In this document: piece after piece, positions 52,126 to 59,716 of the stretch | How the letters are laid out: the number at the start of each line of letters is the position of its first letter | Position numbering within the stretch: position 1 is the first letter of the stretch | DNA from: Isoptericola sp044389085 | GTDB taxonomy: Bacteria > Actinomycetota > Actinomycetes > Actinomycetales > Cellulomonadaceae | DNA length: 64,000 nt | Direction: 5' to 3' | Assembly: GCF_044389085.1 (NCBI RefSeq) | Contig: NZ_JBIRXP010000003.1 | Location: forward strand, 186,001 to 250,000 | Notes under the pieces: model-generated | The model's input: the letters and a program-made list of their open reading frames with translations, nothing else | The model's database searches: none | Told to the model about the DNA's origin: nothing | Program-made: the position numbers and the translations under genes

Positions 52126-53013
52126 ATGACCGCACCCTCGCCGGGCGGCCGGGACGACGCGGCCGGGCCCGGCCCGCGCGAGCGCCCGCCGTCGCCGCAC
52201 CCGGACGCCGGTCACGCGCGCCTGCGCCGCTGGCAGGCAGCCACCGAGTGGCCCCTCACGGCGATCTCCCTGCTGTTCCTGGTCGCGTACGCGATCCCGA
52301 TCGCGCGCCCGGAGGTCTCGCCGGACGTCCGGGCCGCCTGCTCCTTCGTGCTCGCGGTGACGTGGGCGCTCTTCGTCCTGGACTACCTGGTGCGTGCCCG
52401 GCTGGCCCCGCACCCGTGGCGTTACGTCCGCCGGCACCCGCTCGAGCTCGCCGTGGTCGTGCTGCCCGTGCTGCGCCCGCTGCTGCTGGTCTCCGTGGTC
52501 GTGCGGCTCAACAGGGTCAACGCCGTGCGGCTGCGCGGCCGGGTGGTGCGGTTCGCCGCGGCGGGCACCGCCCTCCTGGTGACCGTGGGCGCGCTGACCG
52601 TGACCCAGGCGGAGCGCGGGGTGCCCGGGGCCGACATCGTCAACCTCGGCGACGGCTTCTGGTGGGCCATGGTGACCATCACGACCGTCGGCTACGGCGA
52701 CTTCGCGCCGGTCTCGCCCACCGGCCGCGTCATCGCCGTCTGCCTCATGCTCGGTGGCATCGCTCTGCTGGGCGTCGTGACGGCCACGCTGTCGTCGTGG
52801 CTGGTGGAGCGGGTGACCGACACCTCGTCGCCGGACGGCCCTCCGGGCGCGAGGGGCGGCGGCCTGGGAGGCCCCGCGGGGGAGGCGCCCGTCGGCATGG
52901 TCAGCCAGGCCCAGGTGGCCCTGCTCGTCGCGGAGGTGCAGGAGCTGCGCGCCCAGATCGTCGCCGACCGGCAGCGTGCGCGGGGTCAGGGCGAGAGCGG
53001 CTCGGCGGAGTAG
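52126..53013 (+). CDS. Potassium channel family protein
   Basis: This 295-aa membrane protein has a Pro-rich N-terminus and about six hydrophobic segments. The K+ selectivity filter TITTVGYGD (TVGYGD near residue 186) lies between the last two. The region before the pore has a helix with spaced Arg (VVVRLNRVNAVRLRGRVVR), resembling a voltage-sensor S4. A C-terminal coiled-coil-like segment (VALLVAEVQELRAQIVADRQ) may tetramerise. Its 3' end overlaps the convergent HAD gene by 28 bp. Confidence 0.87.
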   Translation: MTAPSPGGRDDAAGPGPRERPPSPHPDAGHARLRRWQAATEWPLTAISLLFLVAYAIPIARPEVSPDVRAACSFVLAVTWALFVLDYLVRARLAPHPWRYVRRHPLELAVVVLPVLRPLLLVSVVVRLNRVNAVRLRGRVVRFAAAGTALLVTVGALTVTQAERGVPGADIVNLGDGFWWAMVTITTVGYGDFAPVSPTGRVIAVCLMLGGIALLGVVTATLSSWLVERVTDTSSPDGPPGARGGGLGGPAGEAPVGMVSQAQVALLVAEVQELRAQIVADRQRARGQGESGSAE

Positions 53014-53909
53014 TCGTCCGCGGGCCGGGCCACGTCGAGCGCGGCCTCCAGCGCGGCGGCGACACCGTCGTCGTCGTTGCCGGGCACGACGGCGTCCGCG
53101 CAACCGAGCACGTCCGGGTGCGCGTTGGCGACGGCGTGCCCACGGCCGGCCCAGCGCAGCATCGGCAGGTCGTTCGGCATGTCGCCGAAGGCCCACACGT
53201 CGCGGGCGTCGACACCGAGACGGCGGCACCACCGCGCGAGCGCGACGTCCTTCGTCACGCCGGGCGGCAGCAGCTCGGCCAGCCCCGCCGCCCCCGAGTA
53301 GTGCAGCTCGGCGCGGCCGCCGACGACGCGGCGCACCCGTTCGAAGAAGGCCTCCTGCGCGTCGTCCCGCACGGCGCCGCGCTGCACGACGCCGAAGCCC
53401 TGCGTGGGCGTGCCGGGTCGGACGGCGAGGAGCTTGGCGACGGCGTCGGTCCCGCCGCGCAGCGCGTCCTCGACCGGGGCAGCGCGCAGGCCGCGGTCGA
53501 GCCCGGGCTCGCCGTCCGGGAACCAGGGGTCGAAGGCGGGGCCGCGCACGGTCTCGACGGCCAGACCCACCCCGGGCACCGCCTCGCGGAGCCCGGCGAC
53601 CAGGTCGCGCACCACGTCCTCGTCGAACCCGCAGGCGTCCAGCGCGCGGCGCGAGCCCAGGTCCCACACGGCGGCGCCGCCGAGGGCGATCACCCGCCCG
53701 TGACCGCCGACCAGGTCGGCCAGGTCGTCCAGCCAGCGGGGCGGGCGGGCGGTGACGAAGACGACCTCGGTGCCGGCCTCCTCCACGGTCCGCAGCGCGC
53801 GACGGGTCCGCGCCGAGACGGAGCCGTCGGAGCGCAGCAGCGTGCCGTCGAGGTCCGTGGCCACGACCCGCGGCAGCCCGGGGCCCACGCCGCCCGCCCC
53901 CGCCGTCAC
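52986..53909 (-). CDS. HAD-superfamily phosphatase (Cof type)
   Basis: This 307-aa hydrolase shows the HAD motifs: nucleophile and acid in ATDLDGTLL (Asp19, Asp21), motif II FVTARPP, a Lys in VTKDVAL, and motif IV FGDMPNDLPML. The cap region is of the Cof/IIB type, which usually acts on sugar phosphates or flavin/pyridoxal phosphates; the substrate cannot be deduced. The GTG start overlaps the yajQ stop by 4 nt, so the two are coupled. The 3' end overlaps the channel gene on the other strand. Confidence 0.85.
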   Translation of the reverse strand: MTAGAGGVGPGLPRVVATDLDGTLLRSDGSVSARTRRALRTVEEAGTEVVFVTARPPRWLDDLADLVGGHGRVIALGGAAVWDLGSRRALDACGFDEDVVRDLVAGLREAVPGVGLAVETVRGPAFDPWFPDGEPGLDRGLRAAPVEDALRGGTDAVAKLLAVRPGTPTQGFGVVQRGAVRDDAQEAFFERVRRVVGGRAELHYSGAAGLAELLPPGVTKDVALARWCRRLGVDARDVWAFGDMPNDLPMLRWAGRGHAVANAHPDVLGCADAVVPGNDDDGVAAALEAALDVARPADDYSAEPLSP

Positions 53910-54403
53910 CGGTAGTTGACGAACTGGACCGCGAAGTCGAGGTCCGCGCCCTTGAGGAGCGCGATCACGGCCTGCAGGTCGTCGCGGGACTTGCTCGTCA
54001 CGCGCACCTCGTCGCCCGTGATCTGCGTCTTGACGCCCTTGGGGCCCTCGTCCCGGATGAGCTTGGTGACCTTCTTGGCGTTCTCGCCGGCGAGGCCCTC
54101 CTTGAGCGAGCCGGCGAGCCGGTAGACCTTGCCGGAGGACTGGGGCTCGTTCTCGCCCGTGTCGAGGGCCTTGAGCGACACGCCTCGCTTGACGAGCTTG
54201 GTCTGGAAGACGTCGAGGGCGGCGAGCACGCGCTCGGCGGAGTTCGCCTCGAAGACGACGGTGTCCTGGCCGCTCCACGTGATGGACGCGCCCACGCCCT
54301 TGAAGTCGTACCGCTGGGAGATCTCCTTGGCGGCCTGGTTGAGGGCGTTGTCCACCTCCTGGCGGTCCACCTTGCTGACGATGTCGAACGACGAGTCGGC
54401 CAT
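53906..54403 (-). CDS. yajQ: YajQ-family nucleotide-binding protein
   Basis: This 165-aa protein matches YajQ from end to end: FDIVSKVDRQEVDNALNQA at the start, RYDFKG, and the terminal VQFVNYR. Members have two ferredoxin-like folds and bind nucleotides; some Gram-negative members bind cyclic di-GMP. The role in actinobacteria is unknown. GAAGGAG precedes the ATG at 54403. Confidence 0.93.
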   Translation of the reverse strand: MADSSFDIVSKVDRQEVDNALNQAAKEISQRYDFKGVGASITWSGQDTVVFEANSAERVLAALDVFQTKLVKRGVSLKALDTGENEPQSSGKVYRLAGSLKEGLAGENAKKVTKLIRDEGPKGVKTQITGDEVRVTSKSRDDLQAVIALLKGADLDFAVQFVNYR

Positions 54404-54425
54404 GACGGGCTCCTTCGGTCAGGGG

Positions 54426-55364
54426 TCAGGGTTCGGTGACCACCGTAGTCCGTGCGCGCGCCGCCAGACGGGCGCTGCGGGCCTGACGCGTGCCGTCGAC
54501 GCTGAGGATCACGAGCGCCACCCACACGAGCACGAACCCGGCCCACCGGGTGGGCGGCATGTGCTCGCCGAACACCAGCAGGCCCAGCAGGAACTGCAGC
54601 ACCGGGGTGAGGTACTGCAGCATGCCCACCACGGACAGCGGGAGCCTGCGCGCGGCCGCCGAGAAGAGGAGCAGGGGCAGCCCCGTGATGACGCCGCACG
54701 CGGCGAGCAGGAGTGCGTGACCCGCCCCCTCGGTGGCGAAGGTGCCGGCCCCGGTGGCGCCGAGCACCACGAGGTAGGCCAGGGCGAACGGGGTGGCGAC
54801 GGCCGTCTCGGCGGCCAGGCCGGGCAGCGCGCCGACGTCGCGCCCCACCCGGTTCTTCACCAGGGAGTAGAGCCCGAAGGCGCCCGCGAGGACGAGCGCG
54901 ATCCACGGCAGCCCGCCCACGCCGGTGGAGATCACCACGACGGCCGCGGCACCGAAGCCGAGCGCCACCCACTGGGCCACGCGCAGGCGCTCGCGCAGCA
55001 CGAGCACGCCGAGCAGCACGGTCAGCAGCGGGTTGATGAAGTACCCGAGGGCGGCGTCCAGCACGTGGCCCGAGAGCACCGCGTACACGTACGTGGTCCA
55101 GTTCGCGACGATCAGCACCGAGGCGACGGCGAGCGCGCCCATGGCGCGCCGGTTGCGCAGCACGGCGACGAACGACCCGAAGGTGCGCGTGACGAGCAGG
55201 AGCACCACGCAGAACACGAGGCTCCACACCACGCGGTGCGCGATGATCTCGACGGGGCCGGCGGGCTCGAGCAGCGGGAAGAACAGGGGCATGGCGCCCC
55301 ACAGGACGAACGCGGAGAGGCCGAGCGGCAGTCCCCAGCGGTCGGGGGAGGAGGGCGACGTCAC
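54426..55364 (-). CDS. rarD: RarD / EamA-family transporter
   Basis: This 312-aa membrane protein has ten helices in two EamA halves. It starts with GLPLGLSAFVLWGAMPLFFP and carries the RarD marker HRVVWSLVFC and the segment NWTTYVYAVLSGHVLDAALG, where the Tyr/Asn-rich motif is typical. Substrate unknown. GTG at 55364 is supported by a leaderless promoter (minus-strand TACATT six bases upstream); longer readings upstream enter AT-poor sequence without transporter similarity. Confidence 0.88.
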   Translation of the reverse strand: MTSPSSPDRWGLPLGLSAFVLWGAMPLFFPLLEPAGPVEIIAHRVVWSLVFCVVLLLVTRTFGSFVAVLRNRRAMGALAVASVLIVANWTTYVYAVLSGHVLDAALGYFINPLLTVLLGVLVLRERLRVAQWVALGFGAAAVVVISTGVGGLPWIALVLAGAFGLYSLVKNRVGRDVGALPGLAAETAVATPFALAYLVVLGATGAGTFATEGAGHALLLAACGVITGLPLLLFSAAARRLPLSVVGMLQYLTPVLQFLLGLLVFGEHMPPTRWAGFVLVWVALVILSVDGTRQARSARLAARARTTVVTEP

Positions 55365-55376
55365 CGCCTCAATGTA
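55365..55376 (-). promoter_or_regulatory. Leaderless promoter -10 of rarD
   Basis: On the minus strand TACATT (55376-55371) is followed by six bases and the GTG start. It is the third case in the window of TANNNT-6nt-GTG without a ribosome site. Confidence 0.55.
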
Positions 55377-55390
55377 GATCCGAGGTAGAC

Positions 55391-55430
55391 CCGAGCAGTG
55401 CCGAGCAGTGCCGAGCGGACCCGAGCTGAT
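55391..55430. repeat. Short 10-bp tandem repeat
   Basis: Four successive 10-bp units start with CCGAGC: two exact copies of CCGAGCAGTG, then CCGAGCGGAC and CCGAGCTGAT. It lies just upstream of rarD, before its leaderless promoter. The 10-bp period equals about one helical turn. No function is evident. Confidence 0.6.
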
Positions 55431-55535
55431 CCGGCCCGGGGGCGGACGCGAGAAGCTCCGGGGCGTCGACGCAGGGGCGGCGCGGGTCCCGGCGCCCGCC
55501 GTGGGCGGCCGTGACCGGGGCCACGGCGGGACGAT

Positions 55536-55565
55536 TTCCGCCGGGGCCCTTCGGGGCGCTATGGT
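55536..55565 (+). promoter_or_regulatory. Possible promoter of tRNA-Tyr
   Basis: TATGGT at 55560-55565 fits TANNNT and TTCCGC lies 18 nt upstream. The mature tRNA begins 31 nt after the -10 box. Confidence 0.4.
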
Positions 55566-55596
55566 TCTACCCGCGAGCTCGTCCGCGAGCCCGCAC

Positions 55597-55678
55597 GGCA
55601 GGTTGCCCGAGCGGCCAAAGGGATCTGACTGTAAATCAGACGGCTCAGCCTTCGGGGGTTCGAATCCCTCACCTGCCA
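55597..55678 (+). tRNA. tRNA-Tyr (GTA)
   Basis: An 82-nt class II tRNA. The acceptor stem GGCAGGT/ACCTGCC pairs fully, anticodon loop CTGTAAA gives GTA, a long variable arm is present, and the T-arm GGGGGTTCGAATCCCTC is canonical. The 3' CCA is not encoded. Confidence 0.95.
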
Positions 55679-55684
55679 CCGCGA

Positions 55685-55720
55685 CGGACGGGGCGCCCCC
55701 CTCGGGAGGCGCCTCGTCCG
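55685..55720 (+). terminator. Hairpin after tRNA-Tyr
   Basis: CGGACG and CGTCCG enclose GGCGCC/GGCGCC and an inner CCC/GGG, giving a stem of about 13 bp with one G-T pair. It starts 7 nt after the tRNA, separating it from tRNA-Thr. Confidence 0.6.
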
Positions 55721-55780
55721 ACGTCTGGAGGGGCCGCACGGCCCCGTCGCACGCTGTGATCGAACGGGCATCCCGTGGAT

Positions 55781-55809
55781 TTCACCAGGTGCGGCGAGCC
55801 GTGTAGAGT
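55781..55809 (+). promoter_or_regulatory. Promoter of tRNA-Thr
   Basis: TTCACC (55781-55786) and TAGAGT (55804-55809) are separated by an ideal 17 nt, and the tRNA begins 11 nt after the -10 box. Confidence 0.65.
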
Positions 55810-55819
55810 CTTCTCCGCT

Positions 55820-55892
55820 GCCCCGATAGCTCAGTCGGCAGAGCGTCTCCATGGTAAGGAGAAGGTCAAGGGTTCGATTCCCTTTCGGGGCT
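55820..55892 (+). tRNA. tRNA-Thr (GGT)
   Basis: A 73-nt tRNA. The acceptor stem GCCCCGA/TCGGGGC is complete, the anticodon stem TCTCC/GGAGA holds loop ATGGTAA with GGT, and the T-arm AGGGTTCGATTCCCT is canonical. CCA is not encoded. Confidence 0.95.
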
Positions 55893-55954
55893 CTGTGACA
55901 CGGCGCGGGGCCGTCATCCGGAAACGGACGGCGGTCTCGCGTCCAGTCACGCGC

Positions 55955-56028
55955 GGCGGGGTAGCTCAGCTGGTCAGAGCGCACGACTCATAATCGTGAG
56001 GTCGCGGGTTCGAGCCCCGCCCTCGCTA
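55955..56028 (+). tRNA. tRNA-Met (CAT), elongator type
   Basis: A 74-nt tRNA with anticodon CAT in the loop CTCATAA. The acceptor GGCGGGG pairs with CCTCGCT through two G-T pairs, and the T-arm GCGGGTTCGAGCCCCGC is canonical. It lacks the three G-C pairs that initiator tRNA carries below the anticodon loop, so elongator is the better call. It lies just before the bL33 gene. Confidence 0.93.
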
Positions 56029-56049
56029 CCGACACCATCACGGTTCGAC

Positions 56050-56068
56050 GGCCGGCGTCGGACCGGCC
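56050..56068 (+). terminator. Possible hairpin between tRNA-Met and rpmG
   Basis: GGCCGG and CCGGCC form a 6-bp stem with a 7-nt loop, followed by TGTTCCTT. It is short, so it may be a terminator for the tRNA or only a processing signal. Confidence 0.35.
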
Positions 56069-56118
56069 TGTTCCTTGATTCACGTGGCGCCTTCCGGGGG
56101 CGCGAGAGGTGACACACC

Positions 56119-56289
56119 ATGGCTGCCAAGAGCGCGGACGTCCGCCCGAAGATCACGCTGGCCTGCGTGGACTGCAAGGAGCGGAACTACATCACGAAGA
56201 AGAACCGCCGCAACGACCCCGACCGTCTCGAGCTGGCGAAGTTCTGCCCGCGCTGCGGCAAGCACACGTCGCACCGCGAGACCCGCTGA
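56119..56289 (+). CDS. rpmG: 50S ribosomal protein bL33
   Basis: This 56-aa ribosomal protein reads MAAKSADVRPKITLACVDC, then ERNYITKKNRRN and FCPRCGKHTSHRETR. Two CxxC pairs (CVDC, CPRC) mark the zinc-binding form. The order tRNA, rpmG, then HadA/HadB-like genes matches the mycobacterial rpmG2-hadABC region. AGAGGTGA upstream of the ATG is a fair ribosome site. Confidence 0.95.
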   Translation: MAAKSADVRPKITLACVDCKERNYITKKNRRNDPDRLELAKFCPRCGKHTSHRETR

Positions 56290-56318
56290 CACAGCTCTCG
56301 ACGGATCACCGCACCGAC

Positions 56319-56795
56319 GTGGCGAACCCCGACTTCGCTGGCCGCGAGTACCCGGCCACCGCCCCCTACTCCGTGGGGCGCGAGAAGCTCCGTGAGTTCG
56401 CCTCCGCCGTCGGTGCCGCCCACCCCGCGCACCACGACCTCGTGGCGGCGCGGGGTCTCGGCTATCCGGACCTCGTCGCGCCCCCCACGTTCGCCGTCGT
56501 CGTCGCACAGCGGGCCGAGGCGCAGTACGTCCAGGACCCGGATGCCGGGATCGACTTCTCGCGCGTCGTGCACGCGGACGAGAAGTTCACGCACCACCGG
56601 CCCATCGTCGCGGGCGACGAGCTGGTCACCGTGCTCCACGTGGACTCCGTGACCGAGCGGGCCGGCATCGCGATGGTGACCACGCGCTGCGAGATCTTCG
56701 CCGCCGGGAGTGACGTGGCCGACCTGGCCGACGACGCGCGCGAGCATGTCGCGACGGTCTCCTCCAGTCTCGTCATCCGTGGGGAGGGCTCCTGA
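56319..56795 (+). CDS. MaoC-like dehydratase N-terminal protein (HadA-like)
   Basis: This 158-aa hot-dog-fold protein begins VANPDFAGREYPATAPYSVG and contains DLVAPPTFAVVVAQRA and VVHADEKFTHHRPIVAGDEL, matching the FAS1-type MaoC N-terminal family to which mycobacterial HadA and HadC belong. Such subunits lack the catalytic Asp/His pair but shape the acyl pocket of a heterodimer with a HadB-type partner, encoded next door with a 1-nt overlap. GTG at 56319 best matches family N-termini. Confidence 0.87.
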   Translation: MANPDFAGREYPATAPYSVGREKLREFASAVGAAHPAHHDLVAARGLGYPDLVAPPTFAVVVAQRAEAQYVQDPDAGIDFSRVVHADEKFTHHRPIVAGDELVTVLHVDSVTERAGIAMVTTRCEIFAAGSDVADLADDAREHVATVSSSLVIRGEGS

Positions 56796-57220
56796 TGACC
56801 CGCCCCGTGCTCGCGGACCTCACCGTCGGCGACGTCGTCGCGACCGGTTCGGTCGAGCTCGACCGCGCCCGCCTCGTGCGCTACGCCGGCGCCAGCGGAG
56901 ACTTCAACCGAATCCACTGGGACGAGGCCTTCGCCACCGGGGTCGGGCTGCCCGACGTCATCGCCCACGGCATGCTCACGATGGGCTCCGTCGTCGGCGT
57001 CGTCGCCGACTGGGCGGGGGACCCGGGCGCCGTGATCGCCTACCAGACCCGCTTCACGAAGCCGGTCCCGGTGCCGCACGACGGCACGGCCGTCGTCGAG
57101 GTCTCCGCGGCCGTCGGCGCGATCGACGCCGACGCCGGCACGGTGCGCGTCGACCTCACCGTCACCCACGACGGCGCCAAGGTGCTCGGCCGATCGCAGG
57201 CGACCGTCCGCCTCTCCTGA
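56795..57220 (+). CDS. MaoC-family (R)-hydratase/dehydratase, HadB-like catalytic subunit
   Basis: This 141-aa hot-dog protein carries the hydratase-2 signature YAGASGDFNRIHWDEAFA, including the catalytic Asp and His, followed by GLPDVIAHGMLTMG. With the HadA-like subunit it should form a (3R)-hydroxyacyl dehydratase. In mycobacteria this pair serves mycolate elongation; mycolates are not expected in Micrococcales, so the acyl substrate here is open. A strong terminator follows. Confidence 0.9.
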   Translation: MTRPVLADLTVGDVVATGSVELDRARLVRYAGASGDFNRIHWDEAFATGVGLPDVIAHGMLTMGSVVGVVADWAGDPGAVIAYQTRFTKPVPVPHDGTAVVEVSAAVGAIDADAGTVRVDLTVTHDGAKVLGRSQATVRLS

Positions 57221-57250
57221 CCCCACCCGGCCGCCCCGGCGTCCGCACCC

Positions 57251-57284
57251 GATCTCGTCGCGCACCCGCGCGACGAGATTTTTT
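57251..57284 (+). terminator. Rho-independent terminator after the HadAB-like pair
   Basis: A 10-bp stem (TCTCGTCGCG with its complement) and a six-base loop are followed directly by six T. This is the only classical stem-plus-T-run terminator I found in the window. Confidence 0.9.
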
Positions 57285-57373
57285 GTGTCTATCACTTCCC
57301 ATGAAACAGGATTTCACGGTTCGATGACGTGGTGCGCCCCGAGCGCACACCGTCCTCGAGAGGAGCACTCCCC

Positions 57374-59581
57374 GTGAGATCCGTACGACGACGCACCACC
57401 GGGCTGGCCGCCGCCGGCCTCCTCGTCCCCCTGGTCACGATCCCCGCGGTCACCGCGGGGGCCGGGCCGTCCGCCGCCCCCACGTCCGAGGTGACCTGCG
57501 ACGCCGTCGTCGCCGCCCCCGACCGGGAGTCGGCCTTCGCGGCCGCGAGCGACGCGACCGGCGTCCCCGCCGACCTGCTCAAGGCGGTCTCCTACATGGA
57601 GTCCCGCTGGGACCAGCACGCCGGCGCCCCGAGCGCCGACGGTGGCTACGGTCTGTTCAACCTGCTCGACCACGCGGCCGAGGCGCCCGACGGGGCGGGC
57701 AAGGACGCCGGCCCCCGGGCCGCCGTGAGCGAGCTCGACCGCGCCTCCGCGCTCACCGGGCTCCCCGTCGCGGACCTGAGGTCCGACGCCGGCGCCAACA
57801 CCTGCGGCGGCGCGGCGCTCCTCGCCTCCTTCCACCGCAGCGCCGGCCAGGGCGCCGGCGACCTCGCGTCCTGGGGCACCGCCGTCGCGCGGATGAGCGA
57901 CTCCCCGGCGTTCGCCGACCGAGTGTTCGCCACCCTGCGCCAGGGGCAGGCGCGCAGCACCGACGACGGCGGACGGGTGACGCTCACCGCCCGGACCGAC
58001 GCCGTCCTGCCCGACGCGGTCACCGCGGCTGCGAGCGACCCGGCCGCCGACTGCCCGCCCGACCTGGGCTGCGAGTGGCTGCCGGCGCCCTACGAGAAGG
58101 GCAGCGCCGACCTCCCGGACGACACCGGGAACTACGGCAACCACGACCAGGCCGACCGCACGGGCGAGGGAGGCCCGTCGATCGACTACATCGTCATCCA
58201 CGACACCGAGACGGCGTACGAGCCGAGCGTCCGCCTGGTCACCGACCCGACCTACCTGGCGTGGAACTACACGCTGCGGTCCTCCGACGGGCACGTCGCG
58301 AACCACCTCGAGCCCGCCGACGTCGGCTGGCACGCCGGCAACTGGTACATGAACATGCACTCGATCGGCCTGGAGCACGAGGGCTGGGCCGGTACGTCCG
58401 GCTGGTTCACCGAGGCGATGTACCAGTCGTCCGCCGAGCTGGTGCGCTACCTGGCGGAGCGGTACGACGTCCCCCTCGACCGGGCGCACGTCATCGGGCA
58501 CGACCAGATCCCTGGCATCCTGCCCGGCTCCACCAAGAACGTGCACTGGGACCCGGGCCCGTACTGGGACTGGGAGCACTACTTCGACCTGCTCGGCGCG
58601 CCGATCGGCGGCGGGCTCGACACGACGACGGACGTCGCGCCCGGCGACGTCGTCGAGGTGGTCGCCGGCTACGACGACAACGCCAACCCCATCACGGGGT
58701 GCGAGCAGGCGTCGCCCGGTTCGGGCGACTGCGTCGAGGGCGCGGGGACGAACTTCGCCCTCGCGTACCAGGCCCCCTCGCTCGACGCGCCGTACGCCCG
58801 CGACCCGGGCTGGAAGCCGAACGGCGCCGACGGCACGACCTACGCCAGCGACATCAGCGCGCGCGTACTCTCGGGCCACAAGCTCGTCGTCGCGCAGGTG
58901 CAGGGCGAGTGGCTGGGCGTGTGGTGGGCCGGCTCGCTCGCCTGGCTCCACAACCCCGCCGAACGGCCGGTCGTGGTGCCGAGCACCGGGAAGACCGTGA
59001 CGGTGAGCGGGGGCGAGGCGGCCGCGATCTACGGCCGCGCCTACCCGGAGGGCGCCGCGTACGCGCCGTACCCGGGGATCGCCGAGCAGGCGGTCACCCC
59101 GATCGAGTACACGATCGGCGTCGACCAGGCCTACGTGGTCTCCGACGACACGGTGACCACCGACTACTACAACGCGAAGTCGTTCGACGGCTCGATCCCC
59201 GACGACCGCACGGACGTGCGCGGCGAGGACGTGTACTACCAGCTCTGGTACGCGCACCGGCAGGTGTTCACCCGCGCCGCCGACGTGACCCTGCACGACC
59301 CGGTGGTCACCGACGTCACCGGTCCGAGCATCGAGGGCCGGCCGACGATCGGCGCGAAGCTGACCGTCGACCCGGGGGAGTACCTGCCCGGCGACGGCGT
59401 CGACGTCGAGGTCCAGTGGCTGCGCGACGGCGTGCCCGTGCGCGGGGCCGACGGGACGCGGTACCACGTCACTGGGCGGGACCGCGGTGCGGAGCTGTCG
59501 GTCGAGGTGACCGTCTCGGCGCCCGGCTACGCCCCGGCGACGTTCACGTCCGACGCCGTCGGCCCGGTGCGCCCGCACTGA
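57374..59581 (+). CDS. Secreted N-acetylmuramoyl-L-alanine amidase with lysozyme-like N-terminal region
   Basis: This 735-aa secreted protein has a signal peptide (about 1-32; RRRTTGLAAAGLLVPLVTI). A region resembling a lytic-transglycosylase fold follows (about 42-190; KAVSYMESRWDQHAG with the Glu, then GGYGLFNL). The amidase-2 domain (about 268-420) has zinc ligands in YIVIHDTE, IGLEHEG and NVHWDPGP. The C-terminal half holds SH3-like repeats and a final Ig-like domain. It should cleave peptidoglycan stem peptides outside the cell. GTG at 57374 has GAGAGGAG upstream. The 95 bp before it are unusually AT-rich for this genome and probably hold the promoter. Confidence 0.86.
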   Translation: MRSVRRRTTGLAAAGLLVPLVTIPAVTAGAGPSAAPTSEVTCDAVVAAPDRESAFAAASDATGVPADLLKAVSYMESRWDQHAGAPSADGGYGLFNLLDHAAEAPDGAGKDAGPRAAVSELDRASALTGLPVADLRSDAGANTCGGAALLASFHRSAGQGAGDLASWGTAVARMSDSPAFADRVFATLRQGQARSTDDGGRVTLTARTDAVLPDAVTAAASDPAADCPPDLGCEWLPAPYEKGSADLPDDTGNYGNHDQADRTGEGGPSIDYIVIHDTETAYEPSVRLVTDPTYLAWNYTLRSSDGHVANHLEPADVGWHAGNWYMNMHSIGLEHEGWAGTSGWFTEAMYQSSAELVRYLAERYDVPLDRAHVIGHDQIPGILPGSTKNVHWDPGPYWDWEHYFDLLGAPIGGGLDTTTDVAPGDVVEVVAGYDDNANPITGCEQASPGSGDCVEGAGTNFALAYQAPSLDAPYARDPGWKPNGADGTTYASDISARVLSGHKLVVAQVQGEWLGVWWAGSLAWLHNPAERPVVVPSTGKTVTVSGGEAAAIYGRAYPEGAAYAPYPGIAEQAVTPIEYTIGVDQAYVVSDDTVTTDYYNAKSFDGSIPDDRTDVRGEDVYYQLWYAHRQVFTRAADVTLHDPVVTDVTGPSIEGRPTIGAKLTVDPGEYLPGDGVDVEVQWLRDGVPVRGADGTRYHVTGRDRGAELSVEVTVSAPGYAPATFTSDAVGPVRPH

Positions 59582-59610
59582 CGCCGTCGCGTCGGCACCG
59601 CGCCATCGTG

Positions 59611-59716
59611 CCGAGGTAGTTCCGATCTCGCCGAGGTAGTGGACTAGACCACTACCTCGGCGAGGCTCGGACTACCTCGGCGAGATCGGAACTACCTCGG
59701 CGAGATCGGAACTACC
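59611..59716. repeat. Nested 20-bp repeats forming a large inverted repeat
   Basis: The 20-bp unit ACTACCTCGGCGAGATCGGA occurs twice in a row (59671-59710). A variant precedes it (59651-59670), and inverted copies lie at 59611-59640. The 30-bp arm 59611-59640 is perfectly complementary to 59671-59700. A tighter hairpin (59627-59664) has a 16-bp perfect stem and six-base loop. It fills the gap between two convergent genes and touches the stop codon of the minus-strand protease. It could act as a bidirectional terminator or be a REP-like repeat. Confidence 0.85.

Noticed and set aside
59611..59716. CRISPR array
   Set aside because: The repeats are contiguous or inverted, without unique spacers, and no cas gene is nearby.
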